From Cytophagaceae bacterium (lineage in GTDB: Bacteria; Bacteroidota; Bacteroidia; Cytophagales; Spirosomataceae), in NCBI GenBank assembly GCA_027486845.1, contig JAIXOL010000025.1, positions 1-64,000 of the forward strand: DNA of 64,000 nucleotides. Reading direction: 5' to 3'. This document shows, piece after piece, positions 8,057-17,706 of the stretch. The translations under genes and the position numbers were made by a program. Positions within the stretch are counted from its first letter, which is position 1. Each line of letters opens with the position of its first letter. Below the pieces are notes generated by a model. That model was not told the DNA's origin and ran no database searches. It saw only the letters and a list, made by a program, of their open reading frames with translations.

Positions 8057-9154
8057 TTACTTCAATAAATATTCTCCCCAAATTGGGAAATGATCAGAAT
8101 AGGGTGTTTCTGAAAAAGTTTTAAAACGTTTTACTTCGAGTTCCTTTTCATCGTAAAATAAATTATCGATTCTCAAGAAACCTGGCTTGCGGTGATACGT
8201 AAACCCAAATCCACGACCCGCATCTTCAAAACTATTTCTTAAATATTGTCTTATTTTACCATATGCAAAACCATAAGGCAATTCGTTTAAATCTCCGCAT
8301 ACCATTACCGGATACGGGCTTTCTTCAATCCATTTTTCTAATTCCTTAACCTGAATAGCTCTGTCTTCGAAACCTCCTTTGAGTTGATGATAAATTGTTT
8401 TTGCTTCTTTTTTTGCTAATTCTTTGTCTTCTTTTGCTTCAATTACTTTTTGTACTCGCACACCCATTGATCGTAATTGAACGTTTATAACTCTAATTGT
8501 ATCTTTTTTAATAACTATGTCGGCCGAAAGCAATCCATTATGATTAATTGACCAATGCTTTTCTTGCTTTCTAATAATTGGAAATTTAGAAAAAATTGCA
8601 AGACCTATTTCACCTTGTCCACGGTCATTGCCAGGGGTTGAATGGACGTAGGTATAATATTTGTGTGTCCCCCTAAATTTCTTAATAGTCTTAAACTGAG
8701 GGAAATCATCCCAGTTATAAAGTTCTTGTAGGCATTTAATATCAGCATTAATATCAACAGCTTTTTTTACTAAACTAATAGCATTTGTCGTATCGTGCTC
8801 ATGTACATAGGTAATCGCATCGCACCACATCATATTATAACTCATCACACTAAAACCCTCACGAGTATCTCGGCTATCTATATTATGCCATGTGAATGTT
8901 CTTAAAATAAAAGGATAACCCAAAATAAGTAGAAAAAGAGATAAAAATGTACGAGGAGAAAGACGTATCGCCCAAATCAACACAAAAATAATATTGATAA
9001 CTAAAACAAAAGGCATTGACATCATTAAGAAACCCGCCAACCAATGTTTTACGCTTACTGAATAGCTTAACTGATATACCAAAAGTGTATAAACTGCAAG
9101 CAATATATTCAGGAAGAGCAAAAAACGTTTGAAAATTTCTTTTATCAACTTCAT
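8057..9154 (-). CDS. Membrane-anchored endonuclease/exonuclease/phosphatase family protein
   Basis: A 365-residue protein with three hydrophobic segments in the first 95 residues, then an EEP domain. The domain shows the opening SYNMMW, the metal-binding CLQELYNW, the HNGLLSAD strand, GDLNELPYG (catalytic Asp and Asn) and the closing SDHFPIWGEY. Proteins of this layout are common in Bacteroidota; whether they cut nucleic acid or lipid head groups is not known. It is the first gene of the minus-strand series reaching to dprA, 108 nt away. No clear promoter was found upstream. Confidence 0.88.
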   Translation of the reverse strand: MKLIKEIFKRFLLFLNILLAVYTLLVYQLSYSVSVKHWLAGFLMMSMPFVLVINIIFVLIWAIRLSPRTFLSLFLLILGYPFILRTFTWHNIDSRDTREGFSVMSYNMMWCDAITYVHEHDTTNAISLVKKAVDINADIKCLQELYNWDDFPQFKTIKKFRGTHKYYTYVHSTPGNDRGQGEIGLAIFSKFPIIRKQEKHWSINHNGLLSADIVIKKDTIRVINVQLRSMGVRVQKVIEAKEDKELAKKEAKTIYHQLKGGFEDRAIQVKELEKWIEESPYPVMVCGDLNELPYGFAYGKIRQYLRNSFEDAGRGFGFTYHRKPGFLRIDNLFYDEKELEVKRFKTFSETPYSDHFPIWGEYLLK

Positions 9155-9324
9155 TATTATTTTGGAAAGACTTCTTTGCCTAAAATTACTACCTAAACTC
9201 GACTTTTTGAAACATAATTTAACAAAAAAGACGATTAACTGAAATTTTATTCATTAGAAACCATTTTTATACCGAGATTTGATGAATATAAATATAATAT
9301 AATTGTGAAAAATAAAGCAAAAGA

Positions 9325-9736
9325 ATGAATAAAACGTTACCTACCTGCCGAAATAATTTCTATTGTCGTTACACTTCTTTCGTCAGTTTTGACTTATAGA
9401 CTCACAAAAAACAATTTAACTACCGCTTTGGTCGGCACTTGGGTCGGCACTTTCGGCTATTTCGGAACTATTCTTTTAATTGATGTTTTTATTACAAATC
9501 GAGACTTAACACTTAAAAATAAAGTCTATACTTTTAAAACTTTCGGACTTAATATCCATGCTCTATAAATAGAATTTGGAATCGCTGAGTATTTTGATAG
9601 CTTATTCGTTCGCCAAGCACTCATGTATTATATTACGATTTGGTTATATGACATTCTTTTGGGTATTATATTGGTAAAATTTGCTACTGACGTCACTTTT
9701 TATGTTCATGCTATCATATCTTTTGAGTTATTGTAA
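9325..9736 (+). pseudogene. Decayed small multi-span membrane protein gene
   Basis: The gap between the EEP gene and rimP holds a frame that still encodes a convincing membrane protein of about 136 residues, but with two lesions. The ATG at 9325 is one base out of phase with the body; removing one A from the AAAA run just after it gives M-N-K-R-Y-L-P-A-E. An in-frame TAA stands at 9566-9568, followed by a further 55 sense codons to a TAA at 9734. Recognisable pieces are SVLTYRLT, LVGTWVGTFGYFGTILL, KTFGLNIHAL before the stop and IEFGIAEYFDSLFVRQALMY after it. From memory this resembles a small conserved Bacteroidota/proteobacterial membrane family of unknown function. No shadow gene explains the pattern. 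Confidence 0.7.
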
Positions 9737-9796
9737 GAAAAAACTTCGCAGTTTTGAATAATTGTTTCTAATTTCCTTTTATATTATCACACAAAA

Positions 9797-9828
9797 TTTG
9801 CTAAATATTCAAAAAATATCTATATTTG
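9797..9828 (+). promoter_or_regulatory. Promoter of rimP-nusA-infB
   Basis: TTTG at 9797-9800 and TATATTTG at 9821-9828 match the Bacteroidota -33 and -7 elements, with a 20-nt spacer. Transcription would start about 9835, immediately before the hairpin at 9841-9871. Confidence 0.7.
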
Positions 9829-9840
9829 CGTTTGAATTGT

Positions 9841-9871
9841 AAAAAAGGAGGTGCGAAGCCCTCCTTTTTTT
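9841..9871 (+). terminator. Terminator-like hairpin at the 5' end of the rimP transcript
   Basis: AAAAAAGGAGG (9841-9851) pairs with CCTCCTTTTTT (9860-9870), with an inner GC-GAA-GC mini-stem and a final T run. It begins about 6 nt after the predicted start of transcription and 120 nt before the rimP ATG. It has every feature of an intrinsic terminator, so it could act as an attenuator; it might equally protect the 5' end of the mRNA. A third reading is that it ends transcription from the decayed gene upstream. Confidence 0.65.
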
Positions 9872-9991
9872 CTTGTAAATTTGTTTCATATTTAAAGAAT
9901 TGTAATAAAATAAGGTTTTTTTTAACCGACTTTGATTATCAAATCTTGATTATGAGGGAAATTAGGGAATCAGTTTACCAGAAATTATTAT

Positions 9992-10465
9992 ATGAATACC
10001 ATTACGGAAGTAAAACAAAAAATAGAGCAACTTTTAGAACCTTTACTCGAAAATGATAAATTTTTTGTAGTTGATATTAAAGTATCATTATCAAAAGTAC
10101 ATAGTAAAGTTACGATTCTACTCGACTCCGACGAAGGTATTAAAATTGATGAATGTACAGCCATAAGCCGTCAGCTTGGCACGGAAATTGATGAAATCAT
10201 GCCCGAAAAATATACACTCGAAGTATCATCACCTGGTGTAGATTTTCCTCTGAAATCAGAAAGAATGTATCGAAAAAATATTGGACGTACCCTAAAAGTT
10301 ATCCAAAAAGATGGTTCAGAAATTAAAGGAAGTTTAGAAAGCGTTGAGGCTGAACATATTACAATCATCGAAGATAAGAAACGTAAAAAGGACGAAGAGG
10401 TTATTCCAGTTTTAATTCAGTTTATCAACATAAAAGAGTCAGAAGTAATTGTATCTTTTAAATAA
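9992..10465 (+). CDS. rimP: Ribosome maturation factor RimP
   Basis: A 157-residue protein needed for assembly of the 30S ribosomal subunit. The N-terminal domain contains VDIKVS, KVTILLDSDEGIKIDECTAISR and the signature YTLEVSSPGVDFPL; the C-terminal SH3-like domain runs from about residue 90 with GRTLKVI and ITIIEDKKRKKDEEV. The length is usual for the family. It starts the rimP-nusA-infB cluster, which is conserved across bacteria, with nusA 96 nt downstream. The ATG at 9992 is chosen because the conserved N-terminal helix begins there. Confidence 0.95.
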   Translation: MNTITEVKQKIEQLLEPLLENDKFFVVDIKVSLSKVHSKVTILLDSDEGIKIDECTAISRQLGTEIDEIMPEKYTLEVSSPGVDFPLKSERMYRKNIGRTLKVIQKDGSEIKGSLESVEAEHITIIEDKKRKKDEEVIPVLIQFINIKESEVIVSFK

Positions 10466-10561
10466 TATTAGTAATTTAAAATATTTTGAACAAAAATTAA
10501 GATGTTTAATTTGATTTTGAAAATCATTCTACATTCTTAATTCTTAATTGAATACTAAGCT

Positions 10562-11806
10562 ATGCATAGTGGAGAATTAATAGCATCGTTTTCTGAATTT
10601 GCTCGTGAGAAAAACATCGACCGCCCAACAATGATTAAGGTTCTGGAGGATGTTTTCAGAACAATGATTCGAAAGAAATTTGGTTCAGACCATAATTTTG
10701 ACGTTATCATCAATGCCGATAGTGGTGACTTAGAAATGTGGCGTACGCGTGAAATCGTTGACGACAATTCGGAGGACATTTGGGACACGGACAAAATCAT
10801 GCTCTCAGAGGCACAAAAAATTCAACCTGACTTTGAAATCGGGGAAGAAGTTGCTGATGAGGTTAAGCTCGATGATTTTGGCCGTCGTGTTGTTCAAACT
10901 GCCCGCCAAACTTTGATCCAAAAAATCAAGGATTTGGAAAAAGAAATGCTTTATATCAAATACAAAGATTTGGTTGGTGAACTCATCATAGTCGAAGTTT
11001 ATCAGATTCTCGGAAAAGAATTAGTATGTTTGGATAGCGAAAGCAACGAATTAGTGCTTCCAAAAATTGAACAAATACCAAAAGATAGGCCTAGAAAAGG
11101 GTCAAGTATCAGGGCGGTCGTACACAAGGTCGAAATGAACAACGGAACTCCTCGAATTACACTTTCTCGTACTTCGCCTGTATTCCTTGAGCGTCTTTTT
11201 GAGCAGGAAATTCCTGAGATTTTGGATGGTTTGATTTCGGTTCGTAAAATTGTACGTGAGCCAGGTGAAAGAGCTAAAGTAGCTGTAGAGTCTTATGATG
11301 ACCGCATTGACCCAGTGGGAGCGTGCGTAGGTATGAAAGGTTCAAGAATTCATACAATCGTAAGAGAGTTAGAAAACGAGAATATCGACGTAATTCAGTG
11401 GACTGATAACCTTAATTTGTTGATTTCTAGAGCATTAAGTCCTGCTAAAATTAGCAACATTCAAGTTGATAACGAACGCAAACGTGTGGCTGTTTATCTT
11501 AAGCCAGACCAAGTCTCATTGGCTATCGGTAAGGGTGGTATGAATATTAAGTTGGCTGGAAAACTTGTATCAATGGAACTTGATGTGTTCCGTGACATCG
11601 AAGGAGAAGAAGACGAAGAGGATGTAGATTTGTCAGAATTTTCTGATGAAATTGAAGATTGGGTGCTCGATGAATTCCGTAAGATTGGTCTCGATACAGC
11701 AAAATCAGTATTGGCAATTTCAAAAGAAGACATTGCTAGACGTACTGAATTAGAAGAAGAAACAATCGACGAAATTTTAGGAATTTTGAGTAGAGAATTT
11801 GAATAA
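10562..11806 (+). CDS. nusA: Transcription termination/antitermination protein NusA
   Basis: A 414-residue NusA. The N-terminal RNA polymerase-binding domain (1-125) is followed by an S1 domain (about 135-200), KH1 (about 205-280, with RIDPVGACVGMKGSRI) and KH2 (about 285-350, with VSLAIGKGGMNIKLA). A short acidic segment (EGEEDEEDVDLSEF) leads to a final helical domain (GLDTAKSVLAISKEDIARRTELEEE). It binds RNA polymerase and nascent RNA and controls pausing and termination. It sits between rimP and infB, but a 195-nt gap with its own promoter candidate follows, so infB may also be expressed separately. Confidence 0.97.
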   Translation: MHSGELIASFSEFAREKNIDRPTMIKVLEDVFRTMIRKKFGSDHNFDVIINADSGDLEMWRTREIVDDNSEDIWDTDKIMLSEAQKIQPDFEIGEEVADEVKLDDFGRRVVQTARQTLIQKIKDLEKEMLYIKYKDLVGELIIVEVYQILGKELVCLDSESNELVLPKIEQIPKDRPRKGSSIRAVVHKVEMNNGTPRITLSRTSPVFLERLFEQEIPEILDGLISVRKIVREPGERAKVAVESYDDRIDPVGACVGMKGSRIHTIVRELENENIDVIQWTDNLNLLISRALSPAKISNIQVDNERKRVAVYLKPDQVSLAIGKGGMNIKLAGKLVSMELDVFRDIEGEEDEEDVDLSEFSDEIEDWVLDEFRKIGLDTAKSVLAISKEDIARRTELEEETIDEILGILSREFE

Positions 11807-11852
11807 ATCGAATAAAATTCGATAATTTAAAATGAAATAAGTAACTATAAAC

Positions 11853-11881
11853 CATATATTCTTGATAGTCAAGAATATATG
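11853..11881. promoter_or_regulatory. 13-bp perfect palindrome in the nusA-infB gap
   Basis: CATATATTCTTGA (11853-11865) and TCAAGAATATATG (11869-11881) form a perfect inverted repeat around TAG. There is no T run after it, so it is not a simple terminator. It lies over the -33 position of the promoter candidate at 11862-11892, so it could be an operator; as RNA it would be a strong hairpin. Confidence 0.6.
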
Positions 11882-11892
11882 ATTTACATTTG
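11862..11892 (+). promoter_or_regulatory. Candidate internal promoter of infB
   Basis: TTG at 11862-11864 and TACATTTG at 11885-11892 are separated by 20 nt, as in Bacteroidota promoters. The -33 part lies inside the palindrome at 11853-11881. The leader to the infB ATG would be about 100 nt and holds a small ATCCT-GCGA-AGGAT hairpin at 11961-11975. Confidence 0.5.
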
Positions 11893-12001
11893 TGCTATCG
11901 AAGACTAAATCACAAAAATTAAAGTTCTCCAAGGTTTTTACTTTGGAAATAAGAGTAATTAATCCTGCGAAGGATAACAAAACAGATTTTTAAATCATTT
12001 T

Positions 12002-15000
12002 ATGACAGAACAAAAAGAAATGCGACTTAGCCTTGCGGCAAAGAAACTCAACGTTGGAATTGTAACTATCGTTGAAAAACTTGCTGTGAAAGGACATCGT
12101 ATTGAAAATAATCCAAATGCTAAACTCAACTTTGAGTTATTAAATATTCTTTCCAAAGAATACAATAATAATTCCCTGCTTGAAGAAGTGGGTTCGCCAA
12201 AACCAGTTGAAGAAGCAAAAGCTACTTCGGTTGGCAATTCTGAAATTCTATATTTCCGCCAACAGGCAAAGATAGAAGACAAGAAAGATGTAGAACCAAC
12301 CCAACCTGCTGAGCCCGAAGTGATTCGTGCCGAAAGTAAAAACCAAGGTCTAACAATCTTGGGTAAAATTGATTTGGATAAAAAACCATCTCCTCCACCA
12401 GCTCCAGTTTCTACTAAAATAGATGTAGTTGAAATTGTAAAGGAGCCTGTTGTTGAGCCAACTAAACCAGAGACGGTTGAAAAGATAGTTGAAGTAAAAG
12501 TTGAACCAGTTATTGAGACTAAACCTGTAATTGTAGATGCACCAAAAATCGTTGAGAAGCTAGATTTACCTAAAGTAGAGATAGTAGTTCCTCCTGTAGT
12601 TGTTGCTCCTCCAGTTATTGAAGCTCCAAAACCAGAAGTTATAAAACCTTTGCAACCCAAACAGGAGGCAAAACCTCAACAACAAGGTCGTCAAGAGTAT
12701 CCACAACGTCAGCAAGGTGGTCAGCAAAGGCAGCCTACCGAGCGTATGGATCCTCGTCAGCCATATAAAGCTGACCAACGACCACCGCACAAGGCTGGTA
12801 ATTTAGCCACGCCTACTCCAGCACCAGCTCCTATTAAAGTTGTTGCTCCAATAGTTGAGATTGAAGAAGTAATTGAGCCGGAGTTGATTCAGGCAAGAGG
12901 TGAAAAACTTCAAGGCTTAAAAGTTTTAGGTAGAATTGAATTACCAGTAGATAAAAAATCAACTGTTGCAGAAGATAGGGATAAACGCAAACGCAAGCGT
13001 AAACGTGTAAAACGTGGTGAAAAAGTAACAGGTGCAGATTCAACGCCAAATACAAATACACCAAGACCAAAACCTGCAACTACTGCAACTGGTGGAGCAA
13101 CCACAACTACTGGTGGTGGGGGTACTAAAAAACCAGATCCAAATCAGAAGAAAAAGAAAGAACGTAAAGAAGAGGTTTCTCAGGTTCAAGTAAAAGAGCA
13201 AATAAAGCAAACGATGGCTCGTATGCAAACCAAAGGGCCAGATTTCGGAGCAAAATATAGAAAAGATAAGCGTAGGTCTCGTGCTGACCAAGAAGAGCAG
13301 CGGGTGTTGCAAGAGCAAGAAGAGAGTAGTATCCTGAAAGTAACAGAGTTTATTTCGGCGGCTGAGTTAGCATCATTGATGGATGTTTCGGTAACAGAAG
13401 TAATTTCGACGGCTATGAAGATGGGTATGTTTGTTTCAATAAACCAACGTCTTGATGCTGAAGCAATTCAAATGCTTGCCCTTGATTTTGATTTTGACGT
13501 ACAATTTATTACGGCTGAAGAAGAAATAAAGGTTGAAACCATCGAAAAAGAAGATGCTGCTGAAGACCTATTACCAAGAGCTCCTATCGTAACAATTATG
13601 GGGCATGTTGATCATGGTAAAACTTCATTGCTTGACTACATCCGCCGCACGAAAGTAGCTTCGGGTGAAGCAGGGGGTATTACGCAGCACATTGGAGCCT
13701 ATGATGTAGAAATCAACGAAGGCCCAAATAAAGGTAAGAAAATTGCATTCCTTGATACGCCAGGTCACGAAGCCTTTACTGCAATGCGTGCAAGGGGAGC
13801 TAAAGTAACTGATATCGTAATCGTTGTTGTTGCTGCCGATGATAGTGTGATGCCTCAAACACGTGAAGCAATCAACCACGCTAAAAATGCAGGTGTCCCA
13901 ATCGTATTTGCGATTAATAAAATTGATAAAGCCGGTGCAAATCCAGAGAAAATTCGTGAGGATTTATCGAAAGAAAATATTTTAGTTGAAAGTTGGGGTG
14001 GTAAATACCAAGAACAAGAAATTTCGGCCAAGAAAGGTATAGGTATCAACGAATTACTTGATAAAGTATTACTTGAAGCTGAATTGCTCGACTTAAAAGC
14101 CAATCCAAATCGAACTTCTGTTGGTTCGGTTGTTGAAGCATCACTTGATAAAGGTCGTGGATATGTAACATCTGTTCTCGTGCAAAATGGTACTTTGAAT
14201 GTAGGTGACGTTATCTTAGCTGGTCAGTACTTCGGTCGTGTAAAAGCGATGGTAGATGCAACTGGAAAGAGAATAAAAACAGCTGGCCCATCAACTCCTG
14301 TACAAGTACTTGGTTTACCAGGAGCTCCACAAGCGGGTGATAGATTTAACGTAATGGACTCAGAGCGTGAAGCACGTGATATTGCCAACAAACGTGAGCA
14401 AATCAATCGTGAGCAAAGTATTCGTGCTAAAAAACATATAACTCTTGAAGAGATTGGACGTAGAAAAGCGATTGGAGCATTCCACCAATTGAATGTTATT
14501 GTAAAAGGTGATGTTGATGGTTCGGTAGAAGCTCTTTCTGACTCATTATTGAAACTTTCTACAGAAGAAGTTCAGGTTGCGATTATTCATAAAGGAGTAG
14601 GTCAAATTTCTGAATCTGATGTGTTGTTGGCCTCAACTGCTGATGCAATTGTAATTGGTTTCCAAGTTAGACCATCAACTAATGCACGTAAGATTGCGGA
14701 TAATGAAGAAATTGAAATTAGATTATATTCAATTATTTATGATGCCATCAACGAGATTCGTGATGCAATGGAAGGATTGTTAGCTCCTAAAGTTGAAGAA
14801 ACTGTAGTTGGAACAATTGAAGTGCGTGAAGTTTTCAAGATTTCAAAAGTGGGTACAATCGCTGGTTGTTATGTAACAGATGGTAATTTTAAACGTAACA
14901 ATAAAGTCAGATTGATTCGTGAAGGGATTGTAGTACATGAAGGTGAAATACAACAATTGAAACGTTTCAAAGATGATGTAAACGAAGTAAAATATGGCTT

Positions 15001-15094
15001 TGAATGTGGTATGAGTTTAAAGGGCTTCAATGATATCGAAGTTGGAGATACACTCGAAAGTTTTGAAGTGAAAGAGGTTAAACGCAAGCTATAA
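12002..15094 (+). CDS. infB: Translation initiation factor IF-2
   Basis: A 1030-residue IF-2, the GTPase that brings initiator tRNA to the ribosome. Residues 1-55 form a small IF2-N domain ([22 protein letters not shown]-like). A long Pro/Glu/Lys/Gln-rich linker follows to about 440, including a very basic stretch near 325. A second IF2-N domain precedes the G domain, whose motifs are GHVDHGKTS, the DTPGHEAF switch II and NKIDK. Domains II-IV complete the protein ([35 protein letters not shown]). The long repetitive linker is normal for Bacteroidota. A strong terminator follows after 15 nt. Confidence 0.97.
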   Translation: MTEQKEMRLSLAAKKLNVGIVTIVEKLAVKGHRIENNPNAKLNFELLNILSKEYNNNSLLEEVGSPKPVEEAKATSVGNSEILYFRQQAKIEDKKDVEPTQPAEPEVIRAESKNQGLTILGKIDLDKKPSPPPAPVSTKIDVVEIVKEPVVEPTKPETVEKIVEVKVEPVIETKPVIVDAPKIVEKLDLPKVEIVVPPVVVAPPVIEAPKPEVIKPLQPKQEAKPQQQGRQEYPQRQQGGQQRQPTERMDPRQPYKADQRPPHKAGNLATPTPAPAPIKVVAPIVEIEEVIEPELIQARGEKLQGLKVLGRIELPVDKKSTVAEDRDKRKRKRKRVKRGEKVTGADSTPNTNTPRPKPATTATGGATTTTGGGGTKKPDPNQKKKKERKEEVSQVQVKEQIKQTMARMQTKGPDFGAKYRKDKRRSRADQEEQRVLQEQEESSILKVTEFISAAELASLMDVSVTEVISTAMKMGMFVSINQRLDAEAIQMLALDFDFDVQFITAEEEIKVETIEKEDAAEDLLPRAPIVTIMGHVDHGKTSLLDYIRRTKVASGEAGGITQHIGAYDVEINEGPNKGKKIAFLDTPGHEAFTAMRARGAKVTDIVIVVVAADDSVMPQTREAINHAKNAGVPIVFAINKIDKAGANPEKIREDLSKENILVESWGGKYQEQEISAKKGIGINELLDKVLLEAELLDLKANPNRTSVGSVVEASLDKGRGYVTSVLVQNGTLNVGDVILAGQYFGRVKAMVDATGKRIKTAGPSTPVQVLGLPGAPQAGDRFNVMDSEREARDIANKREQINREQSIRAKKHITLEEIGRRKAIGAFHQLNVIVKGDVDGSVEALSDSLLKLSTEEVQVAIIHKGVGQISESDVLLASTADAIVIGFQVRPSTNARKIADNEEIEIRLYSIIYDAINEIRDAMEGLLAPKVEETVVGTIEVREVFKISKVGTIAGCYVTDGNFKRNNKVRLIREGIVVHEGEIQQLKRFKDDVNEVKYGFECGMSLKGFNDIEVGDTLESFEVKEVKRKL

Positions 15095-15108
15095 TATAGC
15101 TATCAATC

Positions 15109-15150
15109 ATACAAAAAATGCTTCTCAATTTTGAGAGGCATTTTTTGTAT
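15109..15150 (+). terminator. Terminator of the infB transcript
   Basis: A nearly perfect stem of about 20 bp runs from ATACAAAAAATGC (15109-15121) through TTCTCAA to TTGAGAGGCATTTTTTGTAT (15131-15150). The TTTTTT run lies in the 3' arm. Confidence 0.9.
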
Positions 15151-15772
15151 ATAATAATAAATAGTAAACTGAAGTACATTTTGCAATTAGTAGTTAGGTT
15201 TCTTCCAAAGTAATTTACAAATCAGTTTTATGAGATTTTTCATGATTTTTTCGTACTCTTTATTCAGTTTATTGTCTGCAATCATCTCTTCATAAATTAA
15301 TTCTAAATCTAAATTCCTGATTTTTTTGAAAATGGTCTTTTAGGAAGTATTTATTATTTTTAAATTAGGGCTTGCTTAAAAAGTCTTTCTTTAAAACATT
15401 GGTTTTGAGAATTATTTTTTGTGTTTTTTACCTTATTGATAATGAGTAAGTTATATTCTGAAAAACATTCTTTTTGATATAAGTGCAAGAAATTAATCAA
15501 GTCAAATTCAATAAAAATTAATATTAAGTGCAAGTAAAACAAAGGAAATGTTTAAAAAACCTTGCATTTATTTACAGAAAAGTTATTGTAATTTGTTGAT
15601 AGTCAATCACTTGTACTTTTTTAATAAACCCTAAATTAAACTTAATTGTTGCGGTGAAAAAGATAAATTAGTAAGTTGAGGATAAATTTTAATTTTATCG
15701 AAACTTTATTTTGTTTTGTGATTTTTTGAAGCCTACTTAATCCGAAATTTGTAATCAACAATATTTTTATTT
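15151..15772. other. Gene-free region between infB and rny
   Basis: About 620 bases of very AT-rich sequence with no convincing intact gene. On the minus strand, 15184-15336 is an open frame of about 49 codons with coding-like composition (KKIRNLDLELIYEEMIADNKL then LLWKKPNY and a stop) but without a start codon at its head; it may be a remnant of a lost gene. No RNA gene or mobile element was recognised. Confidence 0.4.
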
Positions 15773-15773
15773 C

Positions 15774-15806
15774 AAAAAAAGGCGATACGGTGATGTATCG
15801 CCTTTT
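15774..15806 (-). terminator. Terminator of rny
   Basis: GGCGATAC (15781-15788) pairs with GTATCGCC (15795-15802). Seven A on the left become a U-tract on the minus strand. It lies 22 nt beyond the rny stop codon. Confidence 0.9.
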
Positions 15807-15827
15807 CAAATCTATTTTCAGTTAATC

Positions 15828-17435
15828 TTATTTTGCATAAGCTACGCTTCTCATTTCTCGAATAACCGTTACTTTGATTTGACCTGGGTATTGCATTTCT
15901 TTTTCTATTTTCTGTGAAATATCAAAAGAAAGTTTGCTTGCAATCTCATCGGTAACATTTTCTGAATCAACGATAACACGCAATTCTCGACCTGCTTGAA
16001 TGGCATAACATTTTTCTACGCCATTATAACTAAGTGCCAAAGCTTCCAAATCACGCAGACGTTGCACGTAAGATTCCATCATTTCACGTCTTGCTCCTGG
16101 GCGAGAACCAGAAATAGAGTCACAGATTTGAATAATTGGCGAAATCATTGATGTCATTTCGATTTCGTCGTGGTGAGCACCAATGGCATTTATAACTTCT
16201 GGATGTTCTTTGTATTTCTTTGCCAATTCCATACCTAAAAGTGCGTGAGGCAATTCTTGCTCTTCGTGCCATACTTTACCGATGTCATGGAGTAATCCTG
16301 CACGTTTGGCTAACTTAGCATTTAAGCCTAACTCTGATGCCATTGTGGCACACATTTTGGCTACTTCACGAGAGTGTTGGAGTAGGTTTTGTCCGTACGA
16401 TGAACGGAAACGCATTCTTCCAATCATTCTAATGAGTTCTGGGTGTAAACCGTGTACACCCAAATCAATAACTGTACGCTCACCAATCTCATTAATTTCG
16501 TTTTCAATATCTTTCTTGGTTTTGGCCACGACTTCTTCTATTCGAGCAGGGTGGATACGACCATCTTGTACCAAACGGTGCAATGACAAACGAGCAATTT
16601 CACGGCGAACTGGGTCGAAGCTTGATATTACGATTGCTTCTGGAGTATCATCAACTATTACTTCAACACCTGTTGCTGCTTCTAAAGCACGGATATTTCG
16701 TCCTTCACGGCCAATAACTTTACCTTTAATTTCATCACCTTCTATATTGAATACCGAAACGCAGTTTTCGATAGCTTGTTCTGCGGCTGTACGTTGAATC
16801 GTTTCAATAATAATTTTCTTCGATTCTTTTGTAGCTGTCAATTTGGCTTCTTCGATTGTTTGCTTTATGAAGCCTGATGCACGAGTTTCAGCTTCACCTT
16901 TGATAGCATCAATCAATTGTTGCTTGGCTTGATCAGCTGTAAGGTTTGCAATTTTTTCTAAAGCTTCAACCTGTTGTGCCAACATAAATTCGGCTTCTTC
17001 CTGACGTTTAGCCGCCAAATTCATCTGTTTTTTAGCGACTTCGGTTTGTTCGTTAAGTTTAGCTTGAAGCGTTTCGAGTTCTTTTTCTCTGCGTATATTT
17101 TGTTGTTCTAATTGAGCGGCTTGTTGCTTTGATTGTAAAGCTGTTTGCTCCATTTGTTTTACACGTTGCTCATTTTGCAAAATAATGTTTTTGCGTTTGT
17201 TTGAATCATCTTCAAAATCGGTTTTTAGTTTCAAAAAATGTTCCTTTGCTTCCAGCATTTTATCTTTTTTGATATTTTCGGCGGATTGTTGAGCATTTTT
17301 TAATACTTCGTTAGCTCTTATTTCGGCATCAGCATCTTTACTTTGAAATGTTTTTTTGAGTAATGCTCGACCCACAAAGAACCCAATTGCCAAAGCAACT
17401 AAGTCGGTGAGGAACATCATTAAAATATTTGACAT
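15828..17435 (-). CDS. rny: Ribonuclease Y
   Basis: A 535-residue membrane-anchored endoribonuclease that initiates mRNA decay. An N-terminal transmembrane helix (about 5-25) is followed by a long coiled coil rich in Glu, Lys and Gln (about 35-200). The KH domain carries [20 protein letters not shown], and the HD domain carries the metal-binding HSREVAK and LLHDIGKV. The length is normal for the family. It lies downstream of zapA on the same strand, separated by 271 nt that may hold a small RNA. Confidence 0.97.
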   Translation of the reverse strand: MSNILMMFLTDLVALAIGFFVGRALLKKTFQSKDADAEIRANEVLKNAQQSAENIKKDKMLEAKEHFLKLKTDFEDDSNKRKNIILQNEQRVKQMEQTALQSKQQAAQLEQQNIRREKELETLQAKLNEQTEVAKKQMNLAAKRQEEAEFMLAQQVEALEKIANLTADQAKQQLIDAIKGEAETRASGFIKQTIEEAKLTATKESKKIIIETIQRTAAEQAIENCVSVFNIEGDEIKGKVIGREGRNIRALEAATGVEVIVDDTPEAIVISSFDPVRREIARLSLHRLVQDGRIHPARIEEVVAKTKKDIENEINEIGERTVIDLGVHGLHPELIRMIGRMRFRSSYGQNLLQHSREVAKMCATMASELGLNAKLAKRAGLLHDIGKVWHEEQELPHALLGMELAKKYKEHPEVINAIGAHHDEIEMTSMISPIIQICDSISGSRPGARREMMESYVQRLRDLEALALSYNGVEKCYAIQAGRELRVIVDSENVTDEIASKLSFDISQKIEKEMQYPGQIKVTVIREMRSVAYAK

Positions 17436-17706
17436 CTGATAATTTTGTTAAAAATTTATAAATAATTAGGGAATAATAAGTTCATAATTTTAAATTGACG
17501 TGCTCTTTTTACTTTAATGTCTCAAAAAGACACTTTTAAATTGCAAGAAGTTATAAAACAAATGAACAAATTAGACATTCAAGCTTGAATAGCTTTTAGC
17601 CTAGCCGACGTGTTAAAAAAGAAGAAATTTATGAAATGCAAAAGAATAATAAATAAAGCAACAGCCGATGAGTATTCGATTGATGTTTCTTTATTTTAAT
17701 TTACTT
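17436..17706 (-). ncRNA. Candidate 6S-type RNA locus between zapA and rny (tentative)
   Basis: There is no reading frame in this gap. In many bacteria the 6S RNA gene lies directly after zapA. On the minus strand the gap shows several short inverted repeats: the palindrome ATTCAAGCTTGAAT (17577-17590), an adjacent TAGGCT-AAA-AGCTA hairpin and a TGTCT-AGACA hairpin near 17530. I could not assemble the long bulged rod typical of 6S RNA by eye, and no clear promoter or terminator was found. The call rests mainly on position. Confidence 0.25.

Noticed and set aside
9826-10056. Plus-strand frame of 76 codons overlapping the start of rimP
   Set aside because: It starts inside the promoter, reads through the leader hairpin and overlaps the rimP start in another frame. 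No family resemblance.
12002-15094. Long open frames on the minus strand opposite infB, including one of 221 codons
   Set aside because: They lie fully within infB, and their Thr/Ser/Gly-rich products follow from the Pro/Glu/Lys/Val-rich linker read backwards. InfB has all its motifs.
15360-15542. Minus-strand frame of 60 codons in the infB-rny gap
   Set aside because: The composition is that of random AT-rich DNA (Ile, Leu, Phe, Asn, Lys), without a ribosome-binding context or family match.
16282-16797. Forward frame of 171 codons opposite rny
   Set aside because: It is the reverse of the conserved KH-HD region of RNase Y, with no start context and no recognisable domain.
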